Shown here one piece after another: positions 1-6,718 of a DNA stretch of 52,447 bases; position 1 is the first letter of the stretch; the number at the start of each line of letters is the position of its first letter. Below the pieces are notes generated by a model. That model was given only the letters and a program-made list of their open reading frames with translations, was not told the DNA's origin and ran no database searches. This DNA comes from Bdellovibrio sp. GTDB lineage: Bacteria > Bdellovibrionota > Bdellovibrionia > Bdellovibrionales > Bdellovibrionaceae. Both the position numbers and the translations under genes were made by a program. The stretch lies in the NCBI GenBank assembly GCA_014378765.1, contig JACMNA010000112.1, forward strand, positions 1 through 52,447, read 5' to 3'.

Positions 1-69
1 GAATTCACGCGAATTATTTCTGGAAGAGAAATTGAAAGTCAGGCCTCAGCTAAGTTAAAAGCTAAATAA
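1..69 (+). CDS. 3' end of an unidentified gene (partial)
   Basis: The first 22 codons of frame 1 are open and end in TAA at 67-69, giving a hydrophilic, charged tail ending SAKLKAK. The gene starts before the window, so nothing can be said about its function. A tail of this kind is a plausible protein end, but a stretch this short can also be open by chance. No terminator hairpin is visible between it and the next gene at 172. Confidence 0.35.
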   Translation, partial: EFTRIISGREIESQASAKLKAK

Positions 70-87
70 GTAATTTTCAGTGCCAAT

Positions 88-116
88 TTGTCCAGGCACA
101 CGACTTGCTTTATACA
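88..116 (+). promoter_or_regulatory. candidate sigma-70 promoter of the gene at 172
   Basis: TTGTCC at 88-93 and TATACA at 111-116 are separated by 17 bp; each matches four of six consensus positions. It lies about 55 bp before the start codon. TATAAC at 121-126 is an alternative -10 without a good -35 partner. Confidence 0.35.
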
Positions 117-171
117 CTTTTATAACTAATCTGGCGTTAGTAAATGCTCCAGAATCAAAGAAAGGTGTTTT

Positions 172-648
172 ATGAAAAGCGTTTTAGCCCTATTAACATT
201 AGTCGTAGGTTTTGGAGCAACTGCATCGGCAAACCATAATGCCGGTGGATTAACAAGCGTACGAGCTCAACAATTCGATCGCGGTGGATACGATGATCGT
301 GGCGGATATGATGATCGTGGCGGATACGATGATCGTCAAAACCGTTCGTCGGGTCGTTGGGTCAGTGAAGAAGCTTATCTACGTTGTAATGCAGACGTGC
401 GACGCGCCGTTTACCGTGGTGACGTAAGATCAGGATACGATCATTACATGACTGACGGTCGCTATGAAAATCGCATTATTGACGGACGTTGTGAAGCATA
501 TGATGCGCCACGATGGTTTGTTGAACGATGCTATTTAAGAAATAATCCCGACGTTGCAAATGCCGTTCGCAAAGGTGACCTTGTGTCAGGATGGCACCAC
601 TATGTATTGTATGGTCAGACAGAAAATCGTAATTTTAGATGTCAATAA
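172..648 (+). CDS. secreted protein with two NPDV/HY-type repeats and a Gly-Tyr-Asp-Asp-Arg linker
   Basis: The 158-residue protein begins with a clear signal peptide (residues 1-20, ending ATASA). A low-complexity linker follows, with three perfect GGYDDR units at 38-55. The rest is two copies of one module, about residues 63-107 and 115-157. The second copy reads YLRNNPDV, then SGWHHYVLYG and ENR; the first is a diverged version (YLRCNADV, SGYDHYMTDG, ENR). This repeat type occurs in many large bacterial secreted proteins, but I know of no assigned activity. Each copy has one cysteine near each end (C72/C107 and C120/C157), suggesting one disulfide per module in the periplasm or outside. 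A strong terminator follows at 671, so it is probably monocistronic. Function unknown. Confidence 0.85.
   Translation: MKSVLALLTLVVGFGATASANHNAGGLTSVRAQQFDRGGYDDRGGYDDRGGYDDRQNRSSGRWVSEEAYLRCNADVRRAVYRGDVRSGYDHYMTDGRYENRIIDGRCEAYDAPRWFVERCYLRNNPDVANAVRKGDLVSGWHHYVLYGQTENRNFRCQ
283..336 (+). repeat. three 18-bp tandem repeats encoding GGYDDR
   Basis: Units at 283-300, 301-318 and 319-336 differ only at third codon positions (GGT/GGC, TAC/TAT), so the peptide is identical while the DNA has diverged silently. They form the linker after the signal peptide of the secreted protein. Confidence 0.9.
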
Positions 649-670
649 GGTCTTTATTTCTAAGAGTAAA

Positions 671-710
671 TAGCAGACCTACTCTATGTAGAGTCTGCTA
701 TTTTATTTTT
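671..710 (+). terminator. Rho-independent terminator
   Basis: TAGCAGAC (671-678) pairs with GTCTGCTA (693-700). The helix continues with CTAC (679-682) against GTAG (688-691) around a 5-nt loop, with one bulged A. A T-rich tract (701-710) follows. It terminates the secreted-protein gene at 172. Confidence 0.85.
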
Positions 711-950
711 CTAAAATAAATTTTCGTATCTAGCGCCTACGAAAGTTAGATTGATGACTACAGAATTTTTATTAATAAATGATCCATACTCAATTCCAAT
801 CGGAATATACCCAGTTAAATATAAATTAAAATTTCCACCGGCGGTTGTTGTTAATTTTTGTTGAGATCCAATATTTTCTTGATCTAAAATATTCGACGCC
901 TTATTGACGGCGAATTACATGTCAACGCCGTAATTACTACTAGTATTATT
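711..950 (-). pseudogene. remnant of an outer-membrane beta-barrel protein C-terminus
   Basis: Read on the minus strand, the frame from 914 down to the TAG at 711-713 is open for 67 codons. It gives alternating polar/hydrophobic strands such as LTTTAGGNFNLYL and SVVINLTFVGARYENLF, ending in phenylalanine as outer-membrane barrels do. In the same frame upstream, NYGVDM (918-935) precedes an in-frame TAA at 915-917, and the frame then runs into the 3' end of the SWIM/J gene. There is no usable start codon. The simplest reading is a decayed gene of which only the last strands remain. I see no mobile element that would explain the loss. The assignment as a barrel rests on composition and pattern only. 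Confidence 0.4.
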
Positions 951-1665
951 TCGACTGAGATTTAATAAAGTTAATTATTATCTCATAGTTTTTATTTAAT
1001 TCTAAAATCTCACTATGCGACCCACCGATGTCGGGGTGAAACACCCTGGATAATCTCTTTTTAGCCATACCGACAACCTCCGCATTAAGAGGACTTTCCA
1101 TGTGAAATCCATTCGAATTAAAAAACTCCACGGCCTCGGCAACGAGCGCCGGAAATTTTGGCGCTTCGGCCATCGGGGAATTTTTCTTTGTTTTCTTCTG
1201 ATCTTTATGTAGCTGCTTTTGTTTTTGATACTGCTGTTTACGATATTCGGCTTGCTTTTGCCTGTAAGCCGCCTGTGAATCAAGTTGCGTCTGCGAAGTG
1301 ACTCTGGGTGCCCGCCCCGCAACTTGACCAGCTTCTTTGCTAATCGTTTTTTCAAGATTTGTTTTTAACTCTAAGAAATCAGCATACGAGTTTTCAATTT
1401 TTAATAGCGTGGCCCAGGCATGTTTGCAGAGCAAACCTTTTTTTGACTGCGGACAAGTGCAATCAACGAATACAATATCACTTTCAATATTGTCGCATTT
1501 AAAAGTAACCTTAAATGATTGCGTTCCTTTTATGTAAGCCTGCACTTGATTGTCAGAAGGGCGAGATGCTGCGACAACGCCTTTTGCATAAAGCGTGCGG
1601 CCCGCACTGCGGGTTTCGGGCTTAAAAAACCTTTCCCATTTTTCACAAAAAACTTGATCTGACAT
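946..1665 (-). CDS. SWIM zinc-finger protein with a C-terminal J domain
   Basis: This 239-residue protein joins two recognisable pieces. Residues 69-82 form a SWIM zinc motif of the CxCxnCxH type (C69, C71, C80, H82), usually a DNA- or protein-binding element. The C-terminus (about 172-236) looks like a DnaJ domain with the HPD signature at 210-212, within AKKRLSRVFHPDIGG. The HPD loop is what stimulates the ATPase of DnaK-type chaperones. A Gln/Lys-rich, probably helical linker (about 125-165) joins them. No signal peptide is visible, so it should be cytoplasmic. The ATG at 1663-1665 has AAAGGTG just upstream. The individual domains are clear; the role of the combination is unknown, recruitment of DnaK to a nucleic-acid or protein partner being a guess. 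Confidence 0.75.
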   Translation of the reverse strand: MSDQVFCEKWERFFKPETRSAGRTLYAKGVVAASRPSDNQVQAYIKGTQSFKVTFKCDNIESDIVFVDCTCPQSKKGLLCKHAWATLLKIENSYADFLELKTNLEKTISKEAGQVAGRAPRVTSQTQLDSQAAYRQKQAEYRKQQYQKQKQLHKDQKKTKKNSPMAEAPKFPALVAEAVEFFNSNGFHMESPLNAEVVGMAKKRLSRVFHPDIGGSHSEILELNKNYEIIINFIKSQSK

Positions 1666-1798
1666 GATTCACCTTTTATTTTACAAAGATATTCTTGAAT
1701 GAATTCAACTGCAACGCCGCGCAGATTCAAGTTAAGGGCACAGCAGTTGCATTCAATGTTGCTGGTGTCAGAAATTCCAACTTTTAGAGGAGATCTTT

Positions 1799-3907
1799 GT
1801 GTCTAAACCATTAAGTTCGTTTTTATCATTGCTTGCTAGCGTCATACTTTTAAACAGTTGTGAAAAATTATCCACTTTGAATTTAAGTGGTAGTTCCGAA
1901 AGTTCGCCGGCTGCAGCGGTGGAGCCGTTTACACATCCCGCTCAATGCGAATTAAGTGGCGTGAATAATCCCGTTCGCAGCGCTTATAAAATTGGCGAAG
2001 TGGCGATGCTTTGTGATAAGGCAATTGCTCGCGTGGACACTCGCTTACAAGAGATCGTCGCAACGCCAGAAAAAATTCAATCAATTGATAATACTTTAAT
2101 CGCATTTGAAACGGCGATGGCTGATTTTTCTGATGAAGTTACCCCACTAACATTTACTGGCTATACTTCAACTGACGAAAAAGTAAGTGCCGAAGGGTCG
2201 GAGTGCGAACAAAAAGTGGGGCAATACAGCGTCGATGTTTTTACCCGACGCGGGTTATATAAAGCATTAGCGGCTCAATCAACTTCCGATGATGCAAAAG
2301 CTCGTTTGTTATCGCAAACTCTTTTAAGCTTTGAACAAAACGGATTGAAACTAGATGACGCCACTTTAGCTAAAGTAAAATTACTTAAAGGTGAGTTATC
2401 AACAAAAGAAAGCCAATTTACCACGAACCTAAATAGTGATAAATCTTCATTAAGTTTTACGGCGGATGAGCTTAATGGTGCTACGGTCGATTTCTTGGCG
2501 CGTTTAAAGAAATCGGATGACGGCAAATATATCGTTACAACTAAAAGCACCGACTACAGTGATTTGATGCAAAACGTTTCGGTTGCAAATACCCGCAAGC
2601 AAATGATGTTGGCCTACCTGAATCGAGGCGGACCGGCCAATGTTAAATTATTAGAAGAGGCCGTAGCTTTGCGTGGCCAGATTGCGCAAGCGCTTGGTTT
2701 TAAAAATTGGGCGGCTTACCGTACTTCAACTCGAATGGTAAAATCTGATACGGCCGCACTTGGCTTTTTAAATGACTTAAAAGATAAGTTAGCAATTAGA
2801 AATCGAGCCGACTTTGCGCAATTACTAAAATTTAAAAAAGAAATCGATCCGACGGCAACTTCGATCGATCAATGGGACCTTACTTATTTATCAACGCAAT
2901 TACAAAAACGTGATTACAGTTTAGATAACGAAAAAATCCGCGAATATTTTCCGGCGAATACAGTGGTGAAAGGCATTTTTGATGTCTACTCGCATTTACT
3001 TGGGGTTAATTTTGTTGAAGTAAAAAACGGTTCGGTTTGGGCCGACAATGTTAAGTTATACGAAATTCATAATGCTAAAGATTGCAAATTGATTGGATAT
3101 TTCTTTACTGACCTTGTACCTCGCGCGGGAAAATATGGGCACGCGGCCGCGTTCACATTAATCTCGGGGCGCACTTTAGAAAATGGTCAATACAGTTTAC
3201 CGATCTCCTCAATCGTCGCCAACTTCACGCCACCAGGCGCAGACAAGCCTTCGCTATTAACGCATGGTGAAGTTGAAACTTTCTTTCATGAATTTGGTCA
3301 CATCATGCACCAAACATTAACCCGAGCCCCATATGCGACCTTAGCTGGTTCGAACGTGGCGCAAGACTTCGTAGAAGCTCCGTCACAAATGCTAGAAAAC
3401 TGGGTTTGGGATAAAAACATATTAAGTCGAATTTCAGGCCATTATTTACGTCCGGATGAAAAATTGCCTGAAGATTTATTAAAGAAAATGTTATCGGCTG
3501 AGAAATTTCAATTAAGCAGCGGTTACACGAAGCAGTTATTATATGCTTTGTTCGATTTAACAATTCATACACAAAATGGGCCCGTTGATGTTACAAAAAC
3601 CTTTGACGATTTATATCGTGAAATTATGGGTCAAGAACCGATCGTTGGGAACCACTTTGCCGGCACGTTTGGGCATATGATGGGTGGCTACGATGCTGGT
3701 TACTATGGTTATTTATGGTCAGAAGTTTACGCGCAAGATATGTTTTCAAAATTCCCGAGTGATGATTTAACTGACCCGGTTATGGGCGGGCGTTACCGCT
3801 CGATCATACTTGAAAAAGGTAATATGCAAGACGCCATCGAATTACTTCGCGAATTTTTAGGTCGCGAGCCTAATGCTGAAGCTTTTTTTAAGAAATTAGG
3901 GCTGTAA
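1799..3907 (+). CDS. M3-family zinc oligopeptidase, predicted lipoprotein
   Basis: This 702-residue protein belongs to the thimet oligopeptidase/oligopeptidase A/Dcp family (M3). The zinc site HEFGH is at 497-501 and the third ligand, glutamate, is near 526 (VEAPSQ), the family spacing. Length is typical. Unlike the cytoplasmic E. coli enzymes, it starts with a lipoprotein signal sequence whose lipobox ends LLNSC with Cys at 21, so it is probably anchored in the cell envelope and degrades short peptides there. The start is GTG with AGAGGAG about eight bases upstream. A long hairpin at 3927 separates it from the hemerythrin gene. Family assignment is secure; the precise substrate (tripeptides, dipeptidyl release or other) cannot be read from the sequence. 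Confidence 0.9.
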   Translation: MSKPLSSFLSLLASVILLNSCEKLSTLNLSGSSESSPAAAVEPFTHPAQCELSGVNNPVRSAYKIGEVAMLCDKAIARVDTRLQEIVATPEKIQSIDNTLIAFETAMADFSDEVTPLTFTGYTSTDEKVSAEGSECEQKVGQYSVDVFTRRGLYKALAAQSTSDDAKARLLSQTLLSFEQNGLKLDDATLAKVKLLKGELSTKESQFTTNLNSDKSSLSFTADELNGATVDFLARLKKSDDGKYIVTTKSTDYSDLMQNVSVANTRKQMMLAYLNRGGPANVKLLEEAVALRGQIAQALGFKNWAAYRTSTRMVKSDTAALGFLNDLKDKLAIRNRADFAQLLKFKKEIDPTATSIDQWDLTYLSTQLQKRDYSLDNEKIREYFPANTVVKGIFDVYSHLLGVNFVEVKNGSVWADNVKLYEIHNAKDCKLIGYFFTDLVPRAGKYGHAAAFTLISGRTLENGQYSLPISSIVANFTPPGADKPSLLTHGEVETFFHEFGHIMHQTLTRAPYATLAGSNVAQDFVEAPSQMLENWVWDKNILSRISGHYLRPDEKLPEDLLKKMLSAEKFQLSSGYTKQLLYALFDLTIHTQNGPVDVTKTFDDLYREIMGQEPIVGNHFAGTFGHMMGGYDAGYYGYLWSEVYAQDMFSKFPSDDLTDPVMGGRYRSIILEKGNMQDAIELLREFLGREPNAEAFFKKLGL

Positions 3908-3926
3908 ATATTAAATAATTCGTTTA

Positions 3927-3966
3927 CTGTAGTTGGATTCGCTTCCAATTGAGAATCTAACTGCAG
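3927..3966 (+). other. 14-bp intercistronic hairpin
   Basis: CTGTAGTTGGATTC (3927-3940) pairs with GAATCTAACTGCAG (3953-3966) over 14 bp with two G-U pairs and a 12-nt loop. No T-tract follows, so it is not a standard terminator. It sits between the M3 peptidase gene and the hemerythrin start at 3977 and may protect mRNA ends or affect translation of the downstream gene. Confidence 0.5.
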
Positions 3967-3976
3967 AAAGCGCCAC

Positions 3977-4534
3977 GTGAACAAAAACGCAAAAACAAAA
4001 TCAAAATCAAAATTAAAAGTGACCTCTGAACTTGATGTAGCGCTCTCGCCAGAAGGCATTGTAACGCTATTACTGAAAGATCATAAGGCCATGCGCGTGC
4101 TGATGAAGAAGATTAAATCGCATCGAGCTGCACCCGCGCAAATACGCACAAACTTTAAATTACTTGAAAAACTAGTTTTATCGCACGTCAAAGCCGAAGA
4201 ATTTTCTTTGCTCAAACGAATCGAACATCATCCGAAGTTTGAAGACCATGCTAAAGAAAGCATAGAAGAGCACCATATCCACGAAAGCGTGCTGGTTGGC
4301 ATTAGAAAGTTAAAAAGTACTGATCGGCAGCTGACTCAGATCAAAATTTTCTGTGAACTACTCAAAGACCATATTGATGAAGAAGAAGAAGAGCTTTTTC
4401 CGCAGTTTAAGCGTTATTCGGCCTTATCAACTCGTAAAAAAATGGGTACTTTGTTTATTCAGCGTCGAAAGCAAACCCATCGTCCCGACGAGAACTTGGG
4501 CGCACTAACCTCAGTTAAAGTTCTGCCTAAATAA
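3977..4534 (+). CDS. hemerythrin HHE-domain protein
   Basis: The 185-residue cytoplasmic protein has a four-helix hemerythrin/HHE domain at about residues 28-145. Candidate ligands of a di-iron site follow the family spacing: H36 (KDHKAM), H70 and E74 (SHVKAEE), a histidine around 99-103 (EEHHIHES), and H132 with E136 (KDHIDEEE). Such proteins bind oxygen, NO or iron; many act in iron-sulfur repair or oxygen sensing. The N-terminus is a basic Lys/Thr/Ser-rich stretch (MNKNAKTKSKSK) and the C-terminus is basic as well. GTG at 3977 is the likely start, although no strong ribosome-binding site precedes it. Which role applies here cannot be decided. Confidence 0.8.
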   Translation: MNKNAKTKSKSKLKVTSELDVALSPEGIVTLLLKDHKAMRVLMKKIKSHRAAPAQIRTNFKLLEKLVLSHVKAEEFSLLKRIEHHPKFEDHAKESIEEHHIHESVLVGIRKLKSTDRQLTQIKIFCELLKDHIDEEEEELFPQFKRYSALSTRKKMGTLFIQRRKQTHRPDENLGALTSVKVLPK

Positions 4535-4611
4535 ACAAACGGCGGTCTCAATTTCGTGAACAGGTGTCAAAGAGTTGAACTGCCTTAAGTAAGCTCTATT
4601 GTTTTTAAGAT

Positions 4612-4617
4612 TATAAT
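4612..4617 (+). promoter_or_regulatory. candidate -10 element (TATAAT)
   Basis: A perfect TATAAT lies about 60 bp before the secreted-protein gene at 4677, in the 142-bp gap after the hemerythrin gene. No convincing -35 element sits 16-18 bp upstream, so it may be activator-dependent. Confidence 0.3.
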
Positions 4618-4676
4618 GTCTCAACTTGAATCAAAAATCAGGTTGGCTAGCCTTTGCATAAAGCTTAGGAGCATTG

Positions 4677-5069
4677 ATGATCACAACTCGTATTATTTCA
4701 GCTTTGATGGTTTTTTTTGGAATTGTCAGTGCGGTTTCTGCCGGCCGCTTACCGTCATTCGATCCCTATGGCAAAACGAACCGAGTTGGCAATTTACTAA
4801 AAGAGCGTAGTTACAATTTCAAGCTAATGGTGGGCGGCGATGCCAGTGTTCATTTTCACGCAATGCCAGAAGAAAAAGTTAAACTTTCTCTGAACCTCAG
4901 TAGCATTAAACCAAGTTTAAACGAAAAATCAGAAGACTATGTATTCATCAAAGATTCAGGTCAAAAAGTTTGCCTGATGTTTTCTGATTCTTTTTCAGAC
5001 TCTGATTACGGACAGTTTGCCTGTTTTATTGAGCTTACGCATTCTGCGGGAAAACGTGACGGAATGTAA
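4677..5069 (+). CDS. small secreted protein, function unknown
   Basis: From the ATG at 4677 (AGGAG at 4667-4671, five bases of spacing) the product is 130 residues. The TTG at 4674 is too close to the ribosome-binding site. Residues 1-22 form a signal peptide ending VSAVSA. The mature part is hydrophilic and probably mostly beta, with two cysteines near the C-terminus (QKVCLMF and GQFACFI) that may form a disulfide. I do not recognise a family. Its TAA overlaps the ATG of the next gene by one base (TAATG), so the two are translationally coupled and probably work together. Confidence 0.75.
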   Translation: MITTRIISALMVFFGIVSAVSAGRLPSFDPYGKTNRVGNLLKERSYNFKLMVGGDASVHFHAMPEEKVKLSLNLSSIKPSLNEKSEDYVFIKDSGQKVCLMFSDSFSDSDYGQFACFIELTHSAGKRDGM

Positions 5070-6148
5070 TGAGTCAGACGGTGGTTTCCCCCCAATTCGA
5101 ATTCATTCAATTTACTTTATTTAAGTTGCAGTCGTTGGTAACGCAATCCCAATTTTTGCAAAATGAAATCGCGCAATCAATTGAAGAGTACTACATCGTC
5201 ATTCGCTACCATTATTTACTTAATCGCGTTGAAGATTTAAAAAAATACTTAACTTCTAATCCGCACTATCAAAATCATGCATTCAACCGCGTCGCCTGTC
5301 TGATGCTCAATGTGATGCGCGTTGAAGCTTTATCGCCTACGCAGTTGCAAGACCATTTCTTTTTTTTTTCTGCTTTAGAGACCTCAGTGGCTAAAGCTGA
5401 AGGCCTTCTGTACCTGGCCCTTACGCTCGATAATCCGCGCAAAGCCGAATTGGCCGCTTCGACCTTTCAAATGGCAGCCGCACAATTTAAATTGTTAGGA
5501 TTTAAAACCAAGTATTTCTCTTGCGAAGTGGCCGCCTTAAGTCAGCAAGAAGAAAAGTCTTCATTAGAAGAAATCGTTGTTAAGTACGAATGCATTTATC
5601 GTGAATCGATCAATTTAAAAGAATCTTATTCAAGTGGCATCATTCAATATAATATTGCCGAGCGGTACTTCGTAAATAAAAAGTTTGAAATGGCAAAGCG
5701 TCACCTTGCAATCGCTTCGCAACATGCCTCAAGAACCGAAATTCCTAGAACTTATTTTTATATTCAAATTCTAAAGTGTCGGGTTGCCCAAGAGCTAGAG
5801 TGCCTCTACGAAGTCAGTTCTGAACTAGAGGAATGTTTAATTTGTTCATATAAAGAAATTCAAAAAGAAGCTCAAATGTTAATTGATCAGCGAAATAATC
5901 AACACAATCCCGTTAAGCTTGAGTTAAATCAAATTATTTTTAAATATGACCTGACCCCCAATGAAATTAAATTACTTCGTTGTTTGCTTAGCGGCGAAAT
6001 TGAAATTTCAGCAGCCGGCGAAAAGCTTTTTGGCTACCTTCCCGACGAGAAAAGTTTGAATAACCGCATCAACAACTTAATCAGTCGTATTAAGAAAAAA
6101 ACCAATCTTCAAATAAAAAAAAGTTATAATAGAATTCGCATGGCCTAG
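5069..6148 (+). CDS. helical-repeat protein with C-terminal winged-helix-like domain, putative regulator
   Basis: This 359-residue cytoplasmic protein is almost entirely helical from about 10 to 270, with TPR-like stretches (for example around YNIAERYFVNKKFEMAKRHL). Its last ~70 residues resemble the OmpR-type effector domain: LTPNEIKLLRCLLSGE matches the opening helix, and NNRINNLISRIKKK matches the recognition helix of that fold, ending with a short wing (KKSYNRIRM). That suggests a transcription factor sensing a partner through its helical repeats, with no phosphoreceiver domain. It is coupled to the secreted-protein gene in front and followed by a terminator. The winged-helix call is by pattern only; another DNA- or protein-binding helical domain is possible. 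Confidence 0.65.
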   Translation: MSQTVVSPQFEFIQFTLFKLQSLVTQSQFLQNEIAQSIEEYYIVIRYHYLLNRVEDLKKYLTSNPHYQNHAFNRVACLMLNVMRVEALSPTQLQDHFFFFSALETSVAKAEGLLYLALTLDNPRKAELAASTFQMAAAQFKLLGFKTKYFSCEVAALSQQEEKSSLEEIVVKYECIYRESINLKESYSSGIIQYNIAERYFVNKKFEMAKRHLAIASQHASRTEIPRTYFYIQILKCRVAQELECLYEVSSELEECLICSYKEIQKEAQMLIDQRNNQHNPVKLELNQIIFKYDLTPNEIKLLRCLLSGEIEISAAGEKLFGYLPDEKSLNNRINNLISRIKKKTNLQIKKSYNRIRMA

Positions 6149-6165
6149 CGCTTAATCGCTCTAAT

Positions 6166-6196
6166 AAAAAATCGTCAAACTTTTAGACGATTTTTT
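6166..6196 (+). terminator. Rho-independent terminator, possibly bidirectional
   Basis: AAAAAATCGTC (6166-6176) pairs with GACGATTTTTT (6186-6196) around a 9-nt loop. The A-run before and T-run after the GC-containing core allow termination on either strand. It closes the two-gene operon at 4677-6148. Confidence 0.8.
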
Positions 6197-6252
6197 AAGT
6201 GCAATTTAAGATTTAAACGTGAAACATTCCCCTATATTCAGCTCAACTTAAA

Positions 6253-6303
6253 CGTTACAGTTTGTGAAAAGTTCGGAAATGGTTTCTGAGCCAAACTGTC
6301 ACG
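6253..6303 (+). promoter_or_regulatory. long 5'-leader hairpin of the small secreted protein gene
   Basis: CGT-t-ACAGTTTG (6253-6264) pairs with CAAACTGT-c-ACG (6292-6303), leaving a 27-nt loop that can form a second short helix (GAAA with TTTC). It ends 23 bases before the start codon at 6327 and about 10 bases before its ribosome-binding site. A TATATT at 6233-6238 could be the -10. It may act as an mRNA stabiliser or translational control element; no T-tract follows. Confidence 0.45.
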
Positions 6304-6326
6304 TATAAAAAACCAATGGAGTATCC

Positions 6327-6629
6327 ATGAAATCTGTTATCATGACTATCGTAGCAATGGCTTCTATCTCTGCATCTGCTTCTACATACGTAACTGTTGA
6401 AGTATGCGGTAACGGCGAAGTAGCAACTTGTGAAAAAGTAACTTACAAAGTTCGCAAAGGTAAAATGGTTCAATTAGCACAACAGCCACAAGGTGCTTCT
6501 TCTGAAGGAATCGTTCAAACTCCACGTGAGTACGGCATCCCTTCATTTTTACAAAAATTAAGCGACGCTTTAGGTGGCGCGGCCGGAACAGCTGATCCAG
6601 CTGATCTTTCTAACGGTGGACCAAACTAA
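6327..6629 (+). CDS. small secreted protein, probably abundant
   Basis: The 100-residue precursor has a signal peptide (about 1-19, ending SASA). The mature domain of about 80 residues carries two cysteines, C27 and C35, bracketing a CGNGEVATC loop that probably forms a disulfide. The C-terminus is Gly/Ala/Pro-rich (DALGGAAGTADPADL). A good ribosome-binding site (TGGAG, 6316-6320), a structured leader and two stacked hairpins after the stop codon point to a stable, strongly expressed monocistronic mRNA. I do not recognise the family; a periplasmic or secreted function is all that can be inferred. Confidence 0.7.
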   Translation: MKSVIMTIVAMASISASASTYVTVEVCGNGEVATCEKVTYKVRKGKMVQLAQQPQGASSEGIVQTPREYGIPSFLQKLSDALGGAAGTADPADLSNGGPN

Positions 6630-6686
6630 TTATTTCTCGCAAGAAATAATTCGTAAAAGAGAGATCGAAAGATCTCTCTTTTTTTT
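6628..6686 (+). terminator. tandem hairpins ending in a strong terminator
   Basis: AATTATTTCT (6628-6637) pairs with AGAAATAATT (6642-6651), beginning inside the stop codon. It is followed directly by AAAAGAGAGATC (6655-6666) pairing with GATCTCTCTTTT (6671-6682) around a GAAA tetraloop, then T residues to 6686. The second hairpin is a textbook intrinsic terminator; the first may protect the 3' end. Confidence 0.9.
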
Positions 6687-6718
6687 AACTTCGGCGCTAG
6701 TTTCTTCAAAGGTAGGCC

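Noticed and set aside
1002..1355. Second minus-strand frame inside the SWIM/J gene
   Set aside because: It is a shifted reading of the Lys/Arg-rich linker; the SWIM and HPD motifs are both in the main frame.
4616..4810. Overlapping plus-strand frame of 64 codons before and within the secreted-protein gene at 4677
   Set aside because: It lacks a ribosome-binding site, and the other frame has a signal peptide and a well-spaced AGGAG.
6255..6473. Open minus-strand frame of 72 codons over the small secreted protein gene
   Set aside because: It has no ribosome-binding site, is rich in Tyr/Cys/Ser as expected of antisense frames, and lies opposite a gene with a clear signal peptide, leader and terminator.
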